From Mycolicibacterium aromaticivorans JS19b1 = JCM 16368 (GTDB lineage Bacteria; Actinomycetota; Actinomycetes; Mycobacteriales; Mycobacteriaceae), in NCBI RefSeq assembly GCF_000559085.1, contig NZ_JALN02000001.1:1054001-1118000 (forward strand): a stretch of DNA of 64,000 bases. The letters are read 5' to 3'. Numbering within the stretch: the stretch's first letter is position 1; each line of letters starts with the position of its first letter. The position numbers and the translations under genes are program-made. Positions 9,227-17,669 of this stretch are shown here, piece by piece. Under the pieces are notes generated by a model. It did no database searches. It was not told the origin of the DNA and saw only the letters and a program-made list of their open reading frames with translations.

Positions 9227-9766
9227 GTGGTGACGGACGCGGCACGTGCACGGGCGATCGCCGAGGAGCGACTGGCCGATCTGCCGCATCGGTGGGCCCA
9301 TGTCTGCGGAGTCGCGGCGACGGCGGAGCGATTGGTCGTCGGCTTGGGCGCCATGGATGCCGACGCGGTGGTGGCTGCCGCGTGGCTTCACGATGTTGGC
9401 TATGCGCCGTCAGTTCGATCGACTGGTTTCCACCCCGTCGACGGCGCAGTGTTCGTCCGCGACGAGGGCTTTCCCGCAGTGGTGGTCTCGCTGGTGGCCT
9501 ATCACACGGGCGCGGTGTTCGAGGCGCGGGAGCGCGGCCTCTTAGACGCGCTGGCCGAGTTCACGGCACCTCCGTCGTTGTTACTAGACGTGCTGACGTG
9601 CGCGGACTTGACCACTGGCCCGCAGGGCTCGCCTGTGCGAGCTGAAGATCGAGTCACGGAGATCCTGTCGCGTTACCCCGATGGGGATCCTGTGCATCGT
9701 GCGATCGAGCGGGCGGCGCCGAGCCTGTTGGCGGCGGCAGCACGAGTTAGTGCCTCCGCCGGCTAG
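9227..9766 (+). CDS. HD-domain protein
   Basis: A 179-residue predicted metal-dependent phosphohydrolase. Metal-ligand motifs of the HD superfamily are present: H in HRWAHVCGVA (residues ~21-30) and the HD doublet in AAWLHDVGYAP (~50-60), with a later YHTG (~85) and a D in LTCADL (~122). It opens with GTG at 9227 behind a leaderless -10 box. Such HD proteins often accompany Nudix and HTH genes in actinobacterial mobile elements; their substrate is unknown. It converges with the Nudix gene, 16 bp away. Confidence 0.8.
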   Translation: MVTDAARARAIAEERLADLPHRWAHVCGVAATAERLVVGLGAMDADAVVAAAWLHDVGYAPSVRSTGFHPVDGAVFVRDEGFPAVVVSLVAYHTGAVFEARERGLLDALAEFTAPPSLLLDVLTCADLTTGPQGSPVRAEDRVTEILSRYPDGDPVHRAIERAAPSLLAAAARVSASAG

Positions 9767-9782
9767 AGACGACCTTGCCGGG

Positions 9783-10253
9783 CTACCCGAGGTATGGGCT
9801 GTCGCGGCGTTGAAGGTAGTGCTGAATGCGCAGCCGCATCGAGGGGTGGACGTCCAAAGATGCAAGTTCGCCTGGTGACGTCCAGGCGATGTCGGTGCTT
9901 TCCGAGTCGACTCGCAACTGTCCACCGAGCAGCCGGGTGGTGAAGCACAGCGAGAACTGTTGACGGACTTCACCGTCGGCGTAGGCCATAACGTGGCGAG
10001 GATTGGTGTAGACGCCGATGAGTCCGCTGATCTCGACGTCGAGACCGGTTTCCTCTTTCACTTCACGAACCGCCGCGTCGACGATGGATTCGCCCAATTC
10101 CATTGCGCCACCCGGCAATGCCCAAAGGTTATTGTCGCGGCGGCGAATTAGCACGATGCGATCATGTGAATCGGTGACGACGGCGGTAGTGGAGGGCACC
10201 ACACTGTTTGCGGCTGGCGCGTGGGGATCGTTGTAGTAGTCGGTCCGGGCCAT
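9783..10253 (-). CDS. Nudix hydrolase, possibly the element's Pif-type protein
   Basis: A 156-residue Nudix pyrophosphohydrolase. The Nudix box is intact: G49-x5-E55-x7-R63-E64-V-K-E67-E68-x-G70-L. The frame extends upstream to 10343, but ATG 10253 (MARTDYYNDPHAPAANS) is the natural start and leaves 20 bp after the HTH gene, so both are probably cotranscribed. In pSAM2 the transfer-immunity protein Pif also carries a Nudix motif, so a role in element exclusion is a reasonable hypothesis; a nucleotide-pool function is the alternative. Confidence 0.85.
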   Translation of the reverse strand: MARTDYYNDPHAPAANSVVPSTTAVVTDSHDRIVLIRRRDNNLWALPGGAMELGESIVDAAVREVKEETGLDVEISGLIGVYTNPRHVMAYADGEVRQQFSLCFTTRLLGGQLRVDSESTDIAWTSPGELASLDVHPSMRLRIQHYLQRRDSPYLG

Positions 10254-10273
10254 ACGGTTCTCCAATCGGCAGG

Positions 10274-10993
10274 TCAGGCGTGCGTGGGTAATGGTTGGGC
10301 GGTGTTCCACACCCGTTCGAAAGAGAGTTGGTGATCGCGCCACAGCTCGGGCGCGTCGTCACGTCGAATAAAGAGGACGGGATTGTCGCTGGCGGGAGCA
10401 CCGTATAGGTGCGGGTTGGCAATCAGGGTGTTGTCCGCGCGGAACATCGACGTGTACAGCGGTGTGGCGTGTGTGCGCACCTCCAAGCCTGGGGCGTCGG
10501 CGAGTGAAGCCAATCGTGCGAGTGTGATCTGGCAGCGAGCTGCTAGAACTGAGCCAATCGTCTCCTCTTCCCCGCGTTGGCTTACCGCAGCGCAATCGGG
10601 ATCACCCACGATGAAGCGAATGGCGACTCCGCGTTCGGCCGCGACTGCGAGCGTTGAGCAGAACCTGGGAATGCCGTCGAAGAGGAAGGTGCCCCCGTAG
10701 ACCAGGATGTCGATCTGCTCGGCGGCGCCGCCGAACAGTTGGGTCCACACGGCGACAGGGACGTCCGCGCGGCTTCGGTACACACTGACCGCGACCGTGC
10801 CGGTACCAGGTGGGCGCAGGGTGGGAAAGATGTCTGGCCACAGCGTCTGCGGATCACAGCCCAGTGCGTCGGCGGTGGCGCGCGCGTTGACCGCCTGGGG
10901 CAGTGATTCACCCCTGACCCAGCGGCCCACCGTCTTGACGTCGACACCGGCGGCTGTTGCGAGTCTGGCTTCGCTGAAACCCTTTTCACTCAT
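10274..10993 (-). CDS. HTH regulator with C-terminal phospholipase D-like domain
   Basis: A 239-residue protein. Residues 1-50 form a Cro/XRE-like helix-turn-helix (LATAAGVDVKTVGRWVRGES). The rest looks like a PLD-type sensor fold found fused to HTHs in actinobacteria (QIDILVYGGTFLFDG, RGVAIRFIVGDPDC, NPVLFIRRD); a classical HxKxxxxD motif is not evident, so it may sense rather than catalyse. Upstream in-frame sequence (VPNHALTTR) looks coding-like but has no ATG or GTG, so the start at 10993 is provisional. It is divergent from the transfer genes across a region with three iterated repeats, suggesting it controls the element. Confidence 0.75.
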   Translation of the reverse strand: MSEKGFSEARLATAAGVDVKTVGRWVRGESLPQAVNARATADALGCDPQTLWPDIFPTLRPPGTGTVAVSVYRSRADVPVAVWTQLFGGAAEQIDILVYGGTFLFDGIPRFCSTLAVAAERGVAIRFIVGDPDCAAVSQRGEEETIGSVLAARCQITLARLASLADAPGLEVRTHATPLYTSMFRADNTLIANPHLYGAPASDNPVLFIRRDDAPELWRDHQLSFERVWNTAQPLPTHA

Positions 10994-11111
10994 TCGCGTC
11001 GTCAGTGCGTGGTTAGGAACAGGTAGCTTCTCGATCTGCTCATGCTAGGAGCGCGGTGCCAGCGTTAGCGACGCCCAAAGCACAAAAGTTGGCGCGCGAT
11101 TGTCGTCCGAG

Positions 11112-11177
11112 TGTCCGCGTTGTCCAGGCGTCTGTCCGCTTTGTCTAACTGATGCCCTGGGAATGTCCGAGTTGTCC
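11112..11177. repeat. Three TGTCCGNNTTGTC iterons
   Basis: Copies at 11112-11125, 11133-11146 and 11164-11177 read TGTCCGCGTTGTCC, TGTCCGCTTTGTCT and TGTCCGAGTTGTCC. Start-to-start distances are 21 and 31 bp, about two and three helical turns, placing all copies on one DNA face. They lie in the 243-bp divergent region between the HTH regulator and the transfer genes, fitting an operator array or a replication/transfer site. Confidence 0.6.
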
Positions 11178-11236
11178 GCCTGAACTGGTGGTCGCGGCCG
11201 AGCGGTCGCGAGAAAACAGCAGGAAGGACAGTTGGA

Positions 11237-11620
11237 ATGAAACTACGTATTAACACCGGCGGTGTGTCATTTGTGTGCACGCGGGCACCCGAACAGCGGA
11301 TCGCGTTTGACACCGGCCAGCCGAAGCTGGATCGCGAGACGGGTCTGCCGCTGTGGCAGGTCCAGGTGATGGCGCTGGACTCCACGGGCGGCGACGTCAT
11401 CACCGTGACGGTTGCCGGCGACCCGAATGTGACGGTCGGGCAGCCGATCCACATCGAGGGCTTGGTTGCCCTGCCGTGGAGCCAGGACAGTCGCAGCGGA
11501 GTCGCGTTCCGCGCTGAAGCGATCCGCGCTTCAGGTGCACCACTGGCGGGAGTCGTTGCCGCACCTCGGAATGCGTCACCGAGCGGCGTACCCGGCGGCA
11601 CGAGCAAGCCGGCCGCCTGA
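11237..11620 (+). CDS. Small conserved AICE protein upstream of the TraB pump
   Basis: A 127-residue soluble protein with no TM segment or signal peptide. It is mostly beta-strand-like (VSFVCTRAPEQRIAFDTG, WQVQVMALDS, DVITVTVAGDP) and ends in a Gly/Pro-rich tail. Proteins of this type occur just upstream of the FtsK/TraB gene in actinomycete integrative elements and are often annotated as replication/integration/excision activators (pSAM2 Pra-like); I cannot confirm that assignment. A GGAAGGA Shine-Dalgarno lies before the ATG. It is the first gene of the transfer operon. Confidence 0.65.
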   Translation: MKLRINTGGVSFVCTRAPEQRIAFDTGQPKLDRETGLPLWQVQVMALDSTGGDVITVTVAGDPNVTVGQPIHIEGLVALPWSQDSRSGVAFRAEAIRASGAPLAGVVAAPRNASPSGVPGGTSKPAA

Positions 11621-11632
11621 CCCTTTCGTCGA

Positions 11633-13159
11633 GTGGGCGCAGCACCGCAACACCAAGAGACGGTGGTGCTGCGCCCGCTCGGCCGAAGCCTCTCCTTACC
11701 CCGATCCCGCAAGCCTGCCGGAAGGTCTGCCATGCCTGGCCACCCACGAGCTCACCGCTCCAACCGCTCTCTTCCGAACCACTCGGACTCCGATGACATT
11801 GCCCTCCGTGCAGCCACGGCGCTTGGCAAAGCGACTGCTGCGCTGGTATGGGCGTCGGTGTTGTTTCCAATGATCAGCATTCCGGCCATCACAAGCGTCT
11901 GGATGGCCGTCACTTGCGGTCCCTTGGTCGGCCTCTTGGCGGCGATCTGGTCGGCTCTCGCATTGTTCAGCTGGTTTCTGTTATCCCCCCAAACGTTCCG
12001 TCAGTGGGTGACGGTACGTCTGCGGGTCCAGTGGCGCACATGGGGTATCTATCGAGGCCGATGGGCCACGGTCTGCACGCTGTGTGGCCTGACCGCCGGT
12101 CTCGACGGTCACGTCATGGTGCCGATTCTGCGTTCGGTGACGATCGGTGTCACGAGCGACGTTCTCGAGGTACGCATCCTCACGGGCCAGTCGTTGGCCG
12201 ACTGGCAATCCCGAGGTGACGCGTTAGCCGAAGCGCTGAGCGCCCAGCGGGTGACCATTCGCTCGACCCGACCGGGCTCGATCCGCATCACCGCCCATCA
12301 CGGCGATCCGCTGACGACACCCATCCAACTTCCTCGTCCGGCCAGGGGCACCACACCGGACCTGTCCCGCCTGTGGGTGGGGCTCACCGAGGCCGGTGAG
12401 CGTTGGCGCCTACCGCTACTGGGACAGCACATCTTGGTCGCAGGCGCGACCGGCTCGGGCAAGGGCTCGGTGCTTTGGTCAATCATTGCCGCCGTCGGCC
12501 CCGCCGTGCGGGCGGGCTGCGCACGCCTCGTCGTCGTAGATCCCAAGGGAGGGATGGAGTTCGGGCGCGGACAAGTGTTGTTCACCTCGCTCGCCCATGA
12601 CAACGGTGAACAGACACTCGCTGCGCTGCGGGCGGTTGTCGCGGTGATGCAGAAACGTGCGCAACGGCTGCGGGGGAAGACTCGGCTTCACACTCCGAGT
12701 GTCTCCGCACCACTGATTGTATTGATTATCGACGAAATCGCCTCGCTGACTGCCTATCTCGGGGACCGCAGAACACGCGCCGAGGTTGAGCAGCTGCTGG
12801 GGCTGCTGCTGTCCCAGGGCCGCGCAGTCGGTATCTCGGTGGTCGCCGCGGTACAGGACCCGTCTAAAGATGTTTTGCCCATCCGGCAGCTCTTCTCCAT
12901 CCGGGTCGGGCTGCGCATGAGTGAAGCCACCCAGACCGCGATGGTGCTCGGAGCCGCCGCCCGAGAAGCCGGCGCCTTGTGTGATGGAATCTCCACCGGT
13001 ACTCCCGGTGTCGGTTACGTCTGCACTGACGGCAACGCTGAACCGTTGCGAGTTCGGGCCTTCCACGTCACCGATTCCGCCATTGATGATCTCGTCGCTC
13101 GCTTTGCCCCCACAAGAGCGCATCCTCGGACCGCCGAGACTGAAGGTCGCCAGTCGTGA
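11633..13159 (+). CDS. FtsK/SpoIIIE-type conjugative DNA translocase (TraB/TraSA-like)
   Basis: A 508-residue membrane-anchored ATPase expected to form a hexameric pore that pumps double-stranded DNA between mycelial or cell partners. Two TM segments (around residues 71-93 and 97-117) precede the motor. Walker A is GATGSGKGS (271-279), the first acidic segment is LVVVDPKGG (299-307) and Walker B is LIVLIIDEIAS with D367-E368. The C-terminal winged-helix region is short. Start is GTG 11633; an internal ATG at 11732 is possible. It overlaps rep by 4 bp (GTGA). Confidence 0.88.
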   Translation: MGAAPQHQETVVLRPLGRSLSLPRSRKPAGRSAMPGHPRAHRSNRSLPNHSDSDDIALRAATALGKATAALVWASVLFPMISIPAITSVWMAVTCGPLVGLLAAIWSALALFSWFLLSPQTFRQWVTVRLRVQWRTWGIYRGRWATVCTLCGLTAGLDGHVMVPILRSVTIGVTSDVLEVRILTGQSLADWQSRGDALAEALSAQRVTIRSTRPGSIRITAHHGDPLTTPIQLPRPARGTTPDLSRLWVGLTEAGERWRLPLLGQHILVAGATGSGKGSVLWSIIAAVGPAVRAGCARLVVVDPKGGMEFGRGQVLFTSLAHDNGEQTLAALRAVVAVMQKRAQRLRGKTRLHTPSVSAPLIVLIIDEIASLTAYLGDRRTRAEVEQLLGLLLSQGRAVGISVVAAVQDPSKDVLPIRQLFSIRVGLRMSEATQTAMVLGAAAREAGALCDGISTGTPGVGYVCTDGNAEPLRVRAFHVTDSAIDDLVARFAPTRAHPRTAETEGRQS

Positions 13160-14637
13160 CCACTGCTGCGCTGGGCATTGCGGTTTCGACACTGCCAGGC
13201 CTTCCGGCCGGTACCGACACCATCGGCGTGGTGGCGCAGATGGTGCGTCGCGCCGCCTCCCGCGACTTCGAGACCTGGTGGAATAAAGCGGAGAATGCTG
13301 GGTTCTGTGCGAATCCGATCCGTCTGACAGGAACCGACAGCTTCGGTCGCGAGCTTCGGGTGTGGACCCGATGCAACAACCGACGCGCTGTCGCCTGCCC
13401 GTCCTGCTCTGATCTCTATGCCCGCGATACCTGGCAACTCGTACACGCCGGCGTGCACGGTGGCCATCACGATCTGCCGCCCACAGTCGCCGAACACCCT
13501 CAGGTGTTCGTCACGCTGACCGCGCCCAGTTTCGGGGCCGTGCACACCACACGCGATGACGGCCAGCGAGGCCAGGCTCGGCGGTGCCACGACCGGGGCC
13601 GGAATGCCCACCAACGTTGCCAGCACGGGAGACCCCTGTGGTGCAGCTCCATCCACCACGAGGGCGATGCTCATGTCGGTCAGCCGCTCTGCGAGGACTG
13701 TTACGACTACATGGGGCATGTCCTGTTCGCCTGGCATGCCCCTGAACTGTGGCGGCGCTTCACCATCGCCCTGCGCCGGCTGTTGCGTAGACGCTTACGC
13801 GCGCTCGGCGAATCCCCCACCGCTGCCCGAATCAATTTCGTGAAGGTGACCGAGATGCAACGTCGGGCGATCCCGCACTTCCACGCCGTAATCCGCCTCG
13901 ACGAGCCGCCACAGCCGGGCCAAGCCCCAACACCACCCAAGTCCTCAATCACAGCCACCGACCTGGCCCTCCTAATCCATCAGGCCGCAAGCGGCGTCGC
14001 ACTCACTGTCGCCGCCCCAGCACACGGCGCTGAAATCAGTAGCCGTGTAATACAGTTCGGCACTCAGACGGATGCGCGGCCATTGCGGTCGGACAGTAGT
14101 GACTGCGGCGGGGCAACACCTCGCCAGTCGCGTCGGTCGGTCCCGGCCTACCTGGCCAAGTACGTGACCAAATCCGTCGCCGACTTCGGCGTTGGGGTCC
14201 GACGGATGTCACCGCTCGCCGTTCCCGATTTAGACGTCCCCACACATATCCGGGCGATTCTGACCACAATTCTCGATCTAGCCGATCATGGCGCCTACTC
14301 GGAGATAGACCGCTGGCTGCACACTCTCGGCTTTCGTGGGCATATCACCACCAAATCCCGGCTGTTCTCCACCACGATGAGTGCGCTGCGCGAGCATCGA
14401 GCTGAGTGGACTCGGGAGCAACGCCACCGCTCAGACCTCGCGACCGACGAACATGATCGGGCGCTTCACGGTGCCGAAGAAGAAGTGGAATGGACATTCG
14501 ATCGAGCCGGGCTGGGCAATCTCGGTGAACGCACTTTGGTCGTGTCTGCGGCGCACCGAATGATCGAACATCGCCACATCGTCCGTGCGAATCGCTGGAC
14601 GCACGATCAATCCTCGCCACCAGACTGGTCGACATGA
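13156..14637 (+). CDS. RepSA-type rolling-circle replication initiator
   Basis: A 493-residue initiator that would nick the element's origin to start rolling-circle replication after excision. Seen: Cys pairs CPSC (81-84) and others (C163, C179, C182) suggesting zinc binding, a strand FVTLTAPSFG, the HUH-like metal motif HFHAVIRLD (HFH at 241-243), and a Tyr-containing helix AYLAKYVTKS (331-340), likely bearing the nicking tyrosine. The layout matches RepSA of pSAM2 and AICE homologues. GTG start overlaps the TraB stop, implying translational coupling. Confidence 0.85.
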   Translation: MTTAALGIAVSTLPGLPAGTDTIGVVAQMVRRAASRDFETWWNKAENAGFCANPIRLTGTDSFGRELRVWTRCNNRRAVACPSCSDLYARDTWQLVHAGVHGGHHDLPPTVAEHPQVFVTLTAPSFGAVHTTRDDGQRGQARRCHDRGRNAHQRCQHGRPLWCSSIHHEGDAHVGQPLCEDCYDYMGHVLFAWHAPELWRRFTIALRRLLRRRLRALGESPTAARINFVKVTEMQRRAIPHFHAVIRLDEPPQPGQAPTPPKSSITATDLALLIHQAASGVALTVAAPAHGAEISSRVIQFGTQTDARPLRSDSSDCGGATPRQSRRSVPAYLAKYVTKSVADFGVGVRRMSPLAVPDLDVPTHIRAILTTILDLADHGAYSEIDRWLHTLGFRGHITTKSRLFSTTMSALREHRAEWTREQRHRSDLATDEHDRALHGAEEEVEWTFDRAGLGNLGERTLVVSAAHRMIEHRHIVRANRWTHDQSSPPDWST

Positions 14638-14788
14638 CTACGCCCGTATTCGATCGCGAGAAGACCGGTCCCGGGACCCTGCGAATAGCTGAAATTGCCT
14701 CGCCCGCAGCACAACCCGTATGTGTTACTTCACCCCCACAAGCCGTACGCCGGCATTCCGAATTACTTCCACACGGAGAGGAAAACGG

Positions 14789-14980
14789 ATGCATACTGAA
14801 TTCAGTGCTGAGCTGATCACCGTGCAGGCCGCGGCGGATCGTCTCGCAGTCAGTCGATGGATGGTGTACCGGCTGATCTGGGACGGACGTGTCAGATCGG
14901 TACAGATCGGTAGGTGCCGGCGGATCGTGCGGCAGTCTTTCGACGACTACCTATCCGGCTTGATTGAAGGAGCCGCGTGA
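14789..14980 (+). CDS. xis: Excisionase (Xis), MerR/HTH_17-like
   Basis: A 63-residue DNA-bending protein that steers the integrase toward excision. The winged-helix core is clear: LITVQAAADRLAVSRWMVYR then LIWDGRVRSVQIGRCRRIV. The frame is open from 14720, but ATG 14789 is preceded by GGAGAGG at good spacing. Its TGA overlaps the integrase ATG (ATGA), the usual AICE coupling. The 151 bp before it, after rep, show no gene. Confidence 0.85.
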   Translation: MHTEFSAELITVQAAADRLAVSRWMVYRLIWDGRVRSVQIGRCRRIVRQSFDDYLSGLIEGAA

Positions 14981-16245
14981 TGGCTGCAGGTGGGAAAGCA
15001 CGTCGCAACGCGAACGGCCAGGGCGGCGTGTACCGACGAGGTGATGGGCGCTGGGAGGCGAAAGTCTTCGTCGACACGCCGGACGGACGACGGAAGCGCA
15101 TCAGCGTCTACGGCGATAGTGAGCGTGCCGCCTTGGACGAACTCGGCAAGGTTCTCGATCAACAGCGACGCGGCATACCCACTGCAACAACGACGTTGAC
15201 GGTCGCTGAGTACATGACCTACTGGCTAGAGCACATTGCGGAGCCTAGCGTTCGGCGCACGACGTATGCGACCTATGAGGGCGACGTGCGCCTGCACATC
15301 ATCCCGGGAATTGGCAATCGGAAGCTGAAGTCACTGCAGGCCTCGCATATTCGCGCATGGCTGACCGGATTGCAGACCCGATGCCAATGCTGCGCCCAAG
15401 GGAAGGACGCAGCGCGAGGGCGCAAGTCGCAGGCACGGTGCTGCGCTCTCGTGCCTGCCAAGTGCTGCAACGACGCGTTGTCTGCCAGCTCGATTCGCCA
15501 CATTCTGCGCGTTTTGCGGGCTGCTCTGCAGGATGCGGTCGACGAAGAGATGTTAAGCCGCAACGTCGCCCGACTCGTTCAGTTGCGCGTGACCGATGAC
15601 CGGAAGGTGCGCTCTTTCACGCGGGCTGAGGCGATGCGCTTTCTCAAGACCGCTGAGACGACGCGACTTTATGCACTGTGGGCAGTCGCGCTGTCGATGG
15701 GACTCCGTCGTGGTGAGGCGCTCGGGCTGCAATGGTCCGACGTCGATCTAGACGCTGAGCGGATTACAATCAGGCGAGCGTTGCACCGCGTGGACGGCCA
15801 GCTGAAGCTTGAGAACGTCAAAACTGAAGGATCCGTCGCAGTTCTGCCAGTACCTCGGACGCTTGTGCCGATTCTGACTAACCACCGCCGGCGCCAGCTG
15901 GAGGAGCGCCTGGCCGCCGGATCAACGTGGCGCGACACGGGACTGGTTTTCACGACCCCTAAGGGCGGCGCGTTGGAGCCGCGCAACGTCAACCGAATGT
16001 TCCACAGCCTGTGCGCGAAGGCGGAGGTGCCGCAACTTCGCGTCCACGACCTCCGACACTCGTGCGCCACCCTGCTCTTCACAATGGGAGTTCAGCCGGC
16101 GACGGTTCAGAAGATTCTGCGCCACAGCTCAATCACGGTGACGACGGGAACCTATGTCGAGGTCATCGAAGCCGTTCAACGGGATGCTTTGGACTCGATG
16201 GGCTCACTGTTCGCCTCCAACAGCCTCGGCGACGAAACCGGGTAG
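14980..16245 (+). CDS. int: Tyrosine recombinase (AICE integrase)
   Basis: A 421-residue site-specific recombinase. Order: AP2-like arm-binding region with the GGVYRRGDGRWEAKVF strand pair, SAM-like core-binding domain, then the catalytic domain with R244 (GLRRGEALG), H356-x-x-R359 (VHDLRHSCATLL), H382 (LRHSS) and nucleophile Y392 (TGTYVEV). A Cys-rich insert at ~135-163 (CQCC, CC, CC) is typical of many actinobacterial element integrases and may bind zinc. ATG 14980 is preferred (SD GAAGGAG, overlap with xis); GTG 14977 is an alternative. Catalytic residues are all present, so it should be active. Confidence 0.92.
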   Translation: MAAGGKARRNANGQGGVYRRGDGRWEAKVFVDTPDGRRKRISVYGDSERAALDELGKVLDQQRRGIPTATTTLTVAEYMTYWLEHIAEPSVRRTTYATYEGDVRLHIIPGIGNRKLKSLQASHIRAWLTGLQTRCQCCAQGKDAARGRKSQARCCALVPAKCCNDALSASSIRHILRVLRAALQDAVDEEMLSRNVARLVQLRVTDDRKVRSFTRAEAMRFLKTAETTRLYALWAVALSMGLRRGEALGLQWSDVDLDAERITIRRALHRVDGQLKLENVKTEGSVAVLPVPRTLVPILTNHRRRQLEERLAAGSTWRDTGLVFTTPKGGALEPRNVNRMFHSLCAKAEVPQLRVHDLRHSCATLLFTMGVQPATVQKILRHSSITVTTGTYVEVIEAVQRDALDSMGSLFASNSLGDETG

Positions 16246-16373
16246 CGTTCGCCTGATGGAATTCAGCGGATACGTTCAGCTTCGAGTCCGTACAAGTCGA
16301 CCGCAACGACGCGCGATCGAGTGCCGCAAGCCGACGATGACGTTGCCGTTGTCGAAATATCAAAGGTCTCTGG

Positions 16374-17134
16374 TTACGACGGCAACGGCTGAGACGGAAA
16401 AAAGCCGAATCGGCCTTCCCCCGCAACGCCTGTGAAAAATACGTCGGTTGACTCCTTCCGGAGTCCAGATGGTGGATCCATGTTCTCCATGATGATGACC
16501 TGCCCACCAACCGACTGCTGAATGTCGTCGTAGAACCGCGCAGCAATGCCGATGTCGAGAACCTCACGATCGACGGCTTCGCCAGGCTTCGGTGGGCGAT
16601 AGGTCACCAATGGTGAATCCAGAACGACAAATCCAGGGTGTGGAAGATCATTTTCAAAGCAATACTGAGCAAGGCCAATGGTGAAGGCGGAGTGGAGGAT
16701 TGCGCGAACGCCTTTACCGTGAGCAGAGCGTAATTGATCGCCCGCTATCAGATCCTGCTCATCCCGGTCATAACGGACCTCATCACCATCAGGGACCTGC
16801 CACGCGGAAAGCCTCTCACCGATCGCTTTAGAGAAGCGCCGCACAGTACTCCCTCCAGCAAGCCAAAACTGCCGCCCTCGACCCCCCTGGTGAGCGTGAC
16901 GTCTTCACCAGTCGGCGTCCGAATTCCCAATAGGACTGTGCTGTAGCCCGCGCGCTGCGGAATCTCCCGAAGAGTGGAACCACGAAGCATGAAGTCAATG
17001 GCGTCGACAATGAACGACTTCCCTGTGTCAGAGGGACCATGGATGACAGTCGTTCGTGGCCCGAAATCAACCGTCGCTGGAGCCTTGCCGGGCCCCACGA
17101 AAGTCAGATGCGTCAGGCTAATGCGGTTTGCCAT
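16374..17134 (-). pseudogene. ABC-3C ATPase (DUF3732-type) with the middle of the gene deleted
   Basis: The 5' part encodes an SMC/RecN-like ATP-binding N-terminus: MANRISLTHLTFVGPGKAP, Walker A HGPSDTGKSFIVDAIDF, up to GGSFGLLEG (about 95 residues). Near 16850 the frame changes and another frame directly continues with the C-terminal end: IGDQLRSAHGKGVR-like segment, LPHPGFVVLDSPLVTY (Walker B/D-loop) and VIIMENMDPP. Family members are about 600 residues, so roughly 350-400 central residues (coiled coils) are missing and the halves are out of frame. The gene should be non-functional. It overlaps the middle-component gene, confirming operon identity. Confidence 0.8.
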
Positions 17135-17669
17135 TGTTCCCGTCCGTATCGGGCCAGTGAAATTCTTCGGACCAGGAATCGAATATCGCCTTTGTCTGCC
17201 GTCGCAGATTCGCTTCGTCCAGATCGGGAAAACTTCCCAACACCCATCCGACACGATCGCGCAAGCGATGTGAGTACGACGAGCCCAAGACTCCCACGAA
17301 GTGCAGGGCGCCGTCGCCGGCAAGAAACCGCACCCCGTTCATTCCAACCGCAATCTCGGCGAGATGCAGCCTCAGCAGAAGACCAATTCCTGCCTCGATA
17401 GATTCACGCTTGGCCGCAATCTCGCCTGCACGGATCGGCAGAGCCGGATGCAGACTTTCAGGGCCACCGACGTCCCTGCTGTGGAGCACGAAGTGATCAA
17501 GCAGGACAAGCTGATTCAGGTCGAGTTCAGCTGGGAAGGCCTGGGTCAAGATCATCAACACGCGGATGCCGACCTCCAAAGGGCCGTTCAGCGGCGATTC
17601 ATTGATGCTTTGCGGCCTCCGACGGTCGCCCGCTGGACCGTTCGGTGCCCGATTGTCGTAGTCATTCAT
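17118..17669 (-). CDS. ABC-three-component system middle component
   Basis: A 183-residue small protein matching what I know of ABC-3C middle components: LNGPLEVGIRVLMILTQAFP followed by LDLNQLVLLDHFVLHSRDVG and GGPESLHPALPIRAGEI. These are winged-helix-like linkers between the ATPase and the effector. ATG 17669 (MNDYDNRAPNG) is chosen over the longer frame because it overlaps the upstream gene by 8 bp. It overlaps the ATPase start by 17 bp. The gene is intact although its ATPase partner is broken. Confidence 0.75.
   Translation of the reverse strand: MNDYDNRAPNGPAGDRRRPQSINESPLNGPLEVGIRVLMILTQAFPAELDLNQLVLLDHFVLHSRDVGGPESLHPALPIRAGEIAAKRESIEAGIGLLLRLHLAEIAVGMNGVRFLAGDGALHFVGVLGSSYSHRLRDRVGWVLGSFPDLDEANLRRQTKAIFDSWSEEFHWPDTDGNNGKPH

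Larger units (their letters stand above)
9227..16245. mobile_element. pSAM2-like integrative and conjugative element (AICE) backbone
   Basis: The block carries, in order, HD protein, Nudix protein, HTH regulator, a small conserved protein, FtsK/TraB translocase, RepSA-type initiator, Xis and tyrosine integrase. This is the core set of actinomycete integrative and conjugative elements that move double-stranded DNA with one TraB pump. The right boundary is uncertain: it may be just after int, or at the tRNA-Ala gene at 19158, which would include the ABC-3C operon as cargo. No copy of the tRNA 3' end was found to the left, so no att pair can be given. Confidence 0.7.

Noticed and set aside
16246..16373. 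Attachment site directly downstream of int
   Set aside because: No tRNA 3'-end sequence or direct repeat found; a short TTCGAGTCC resemblance to a T-arm is too weak.
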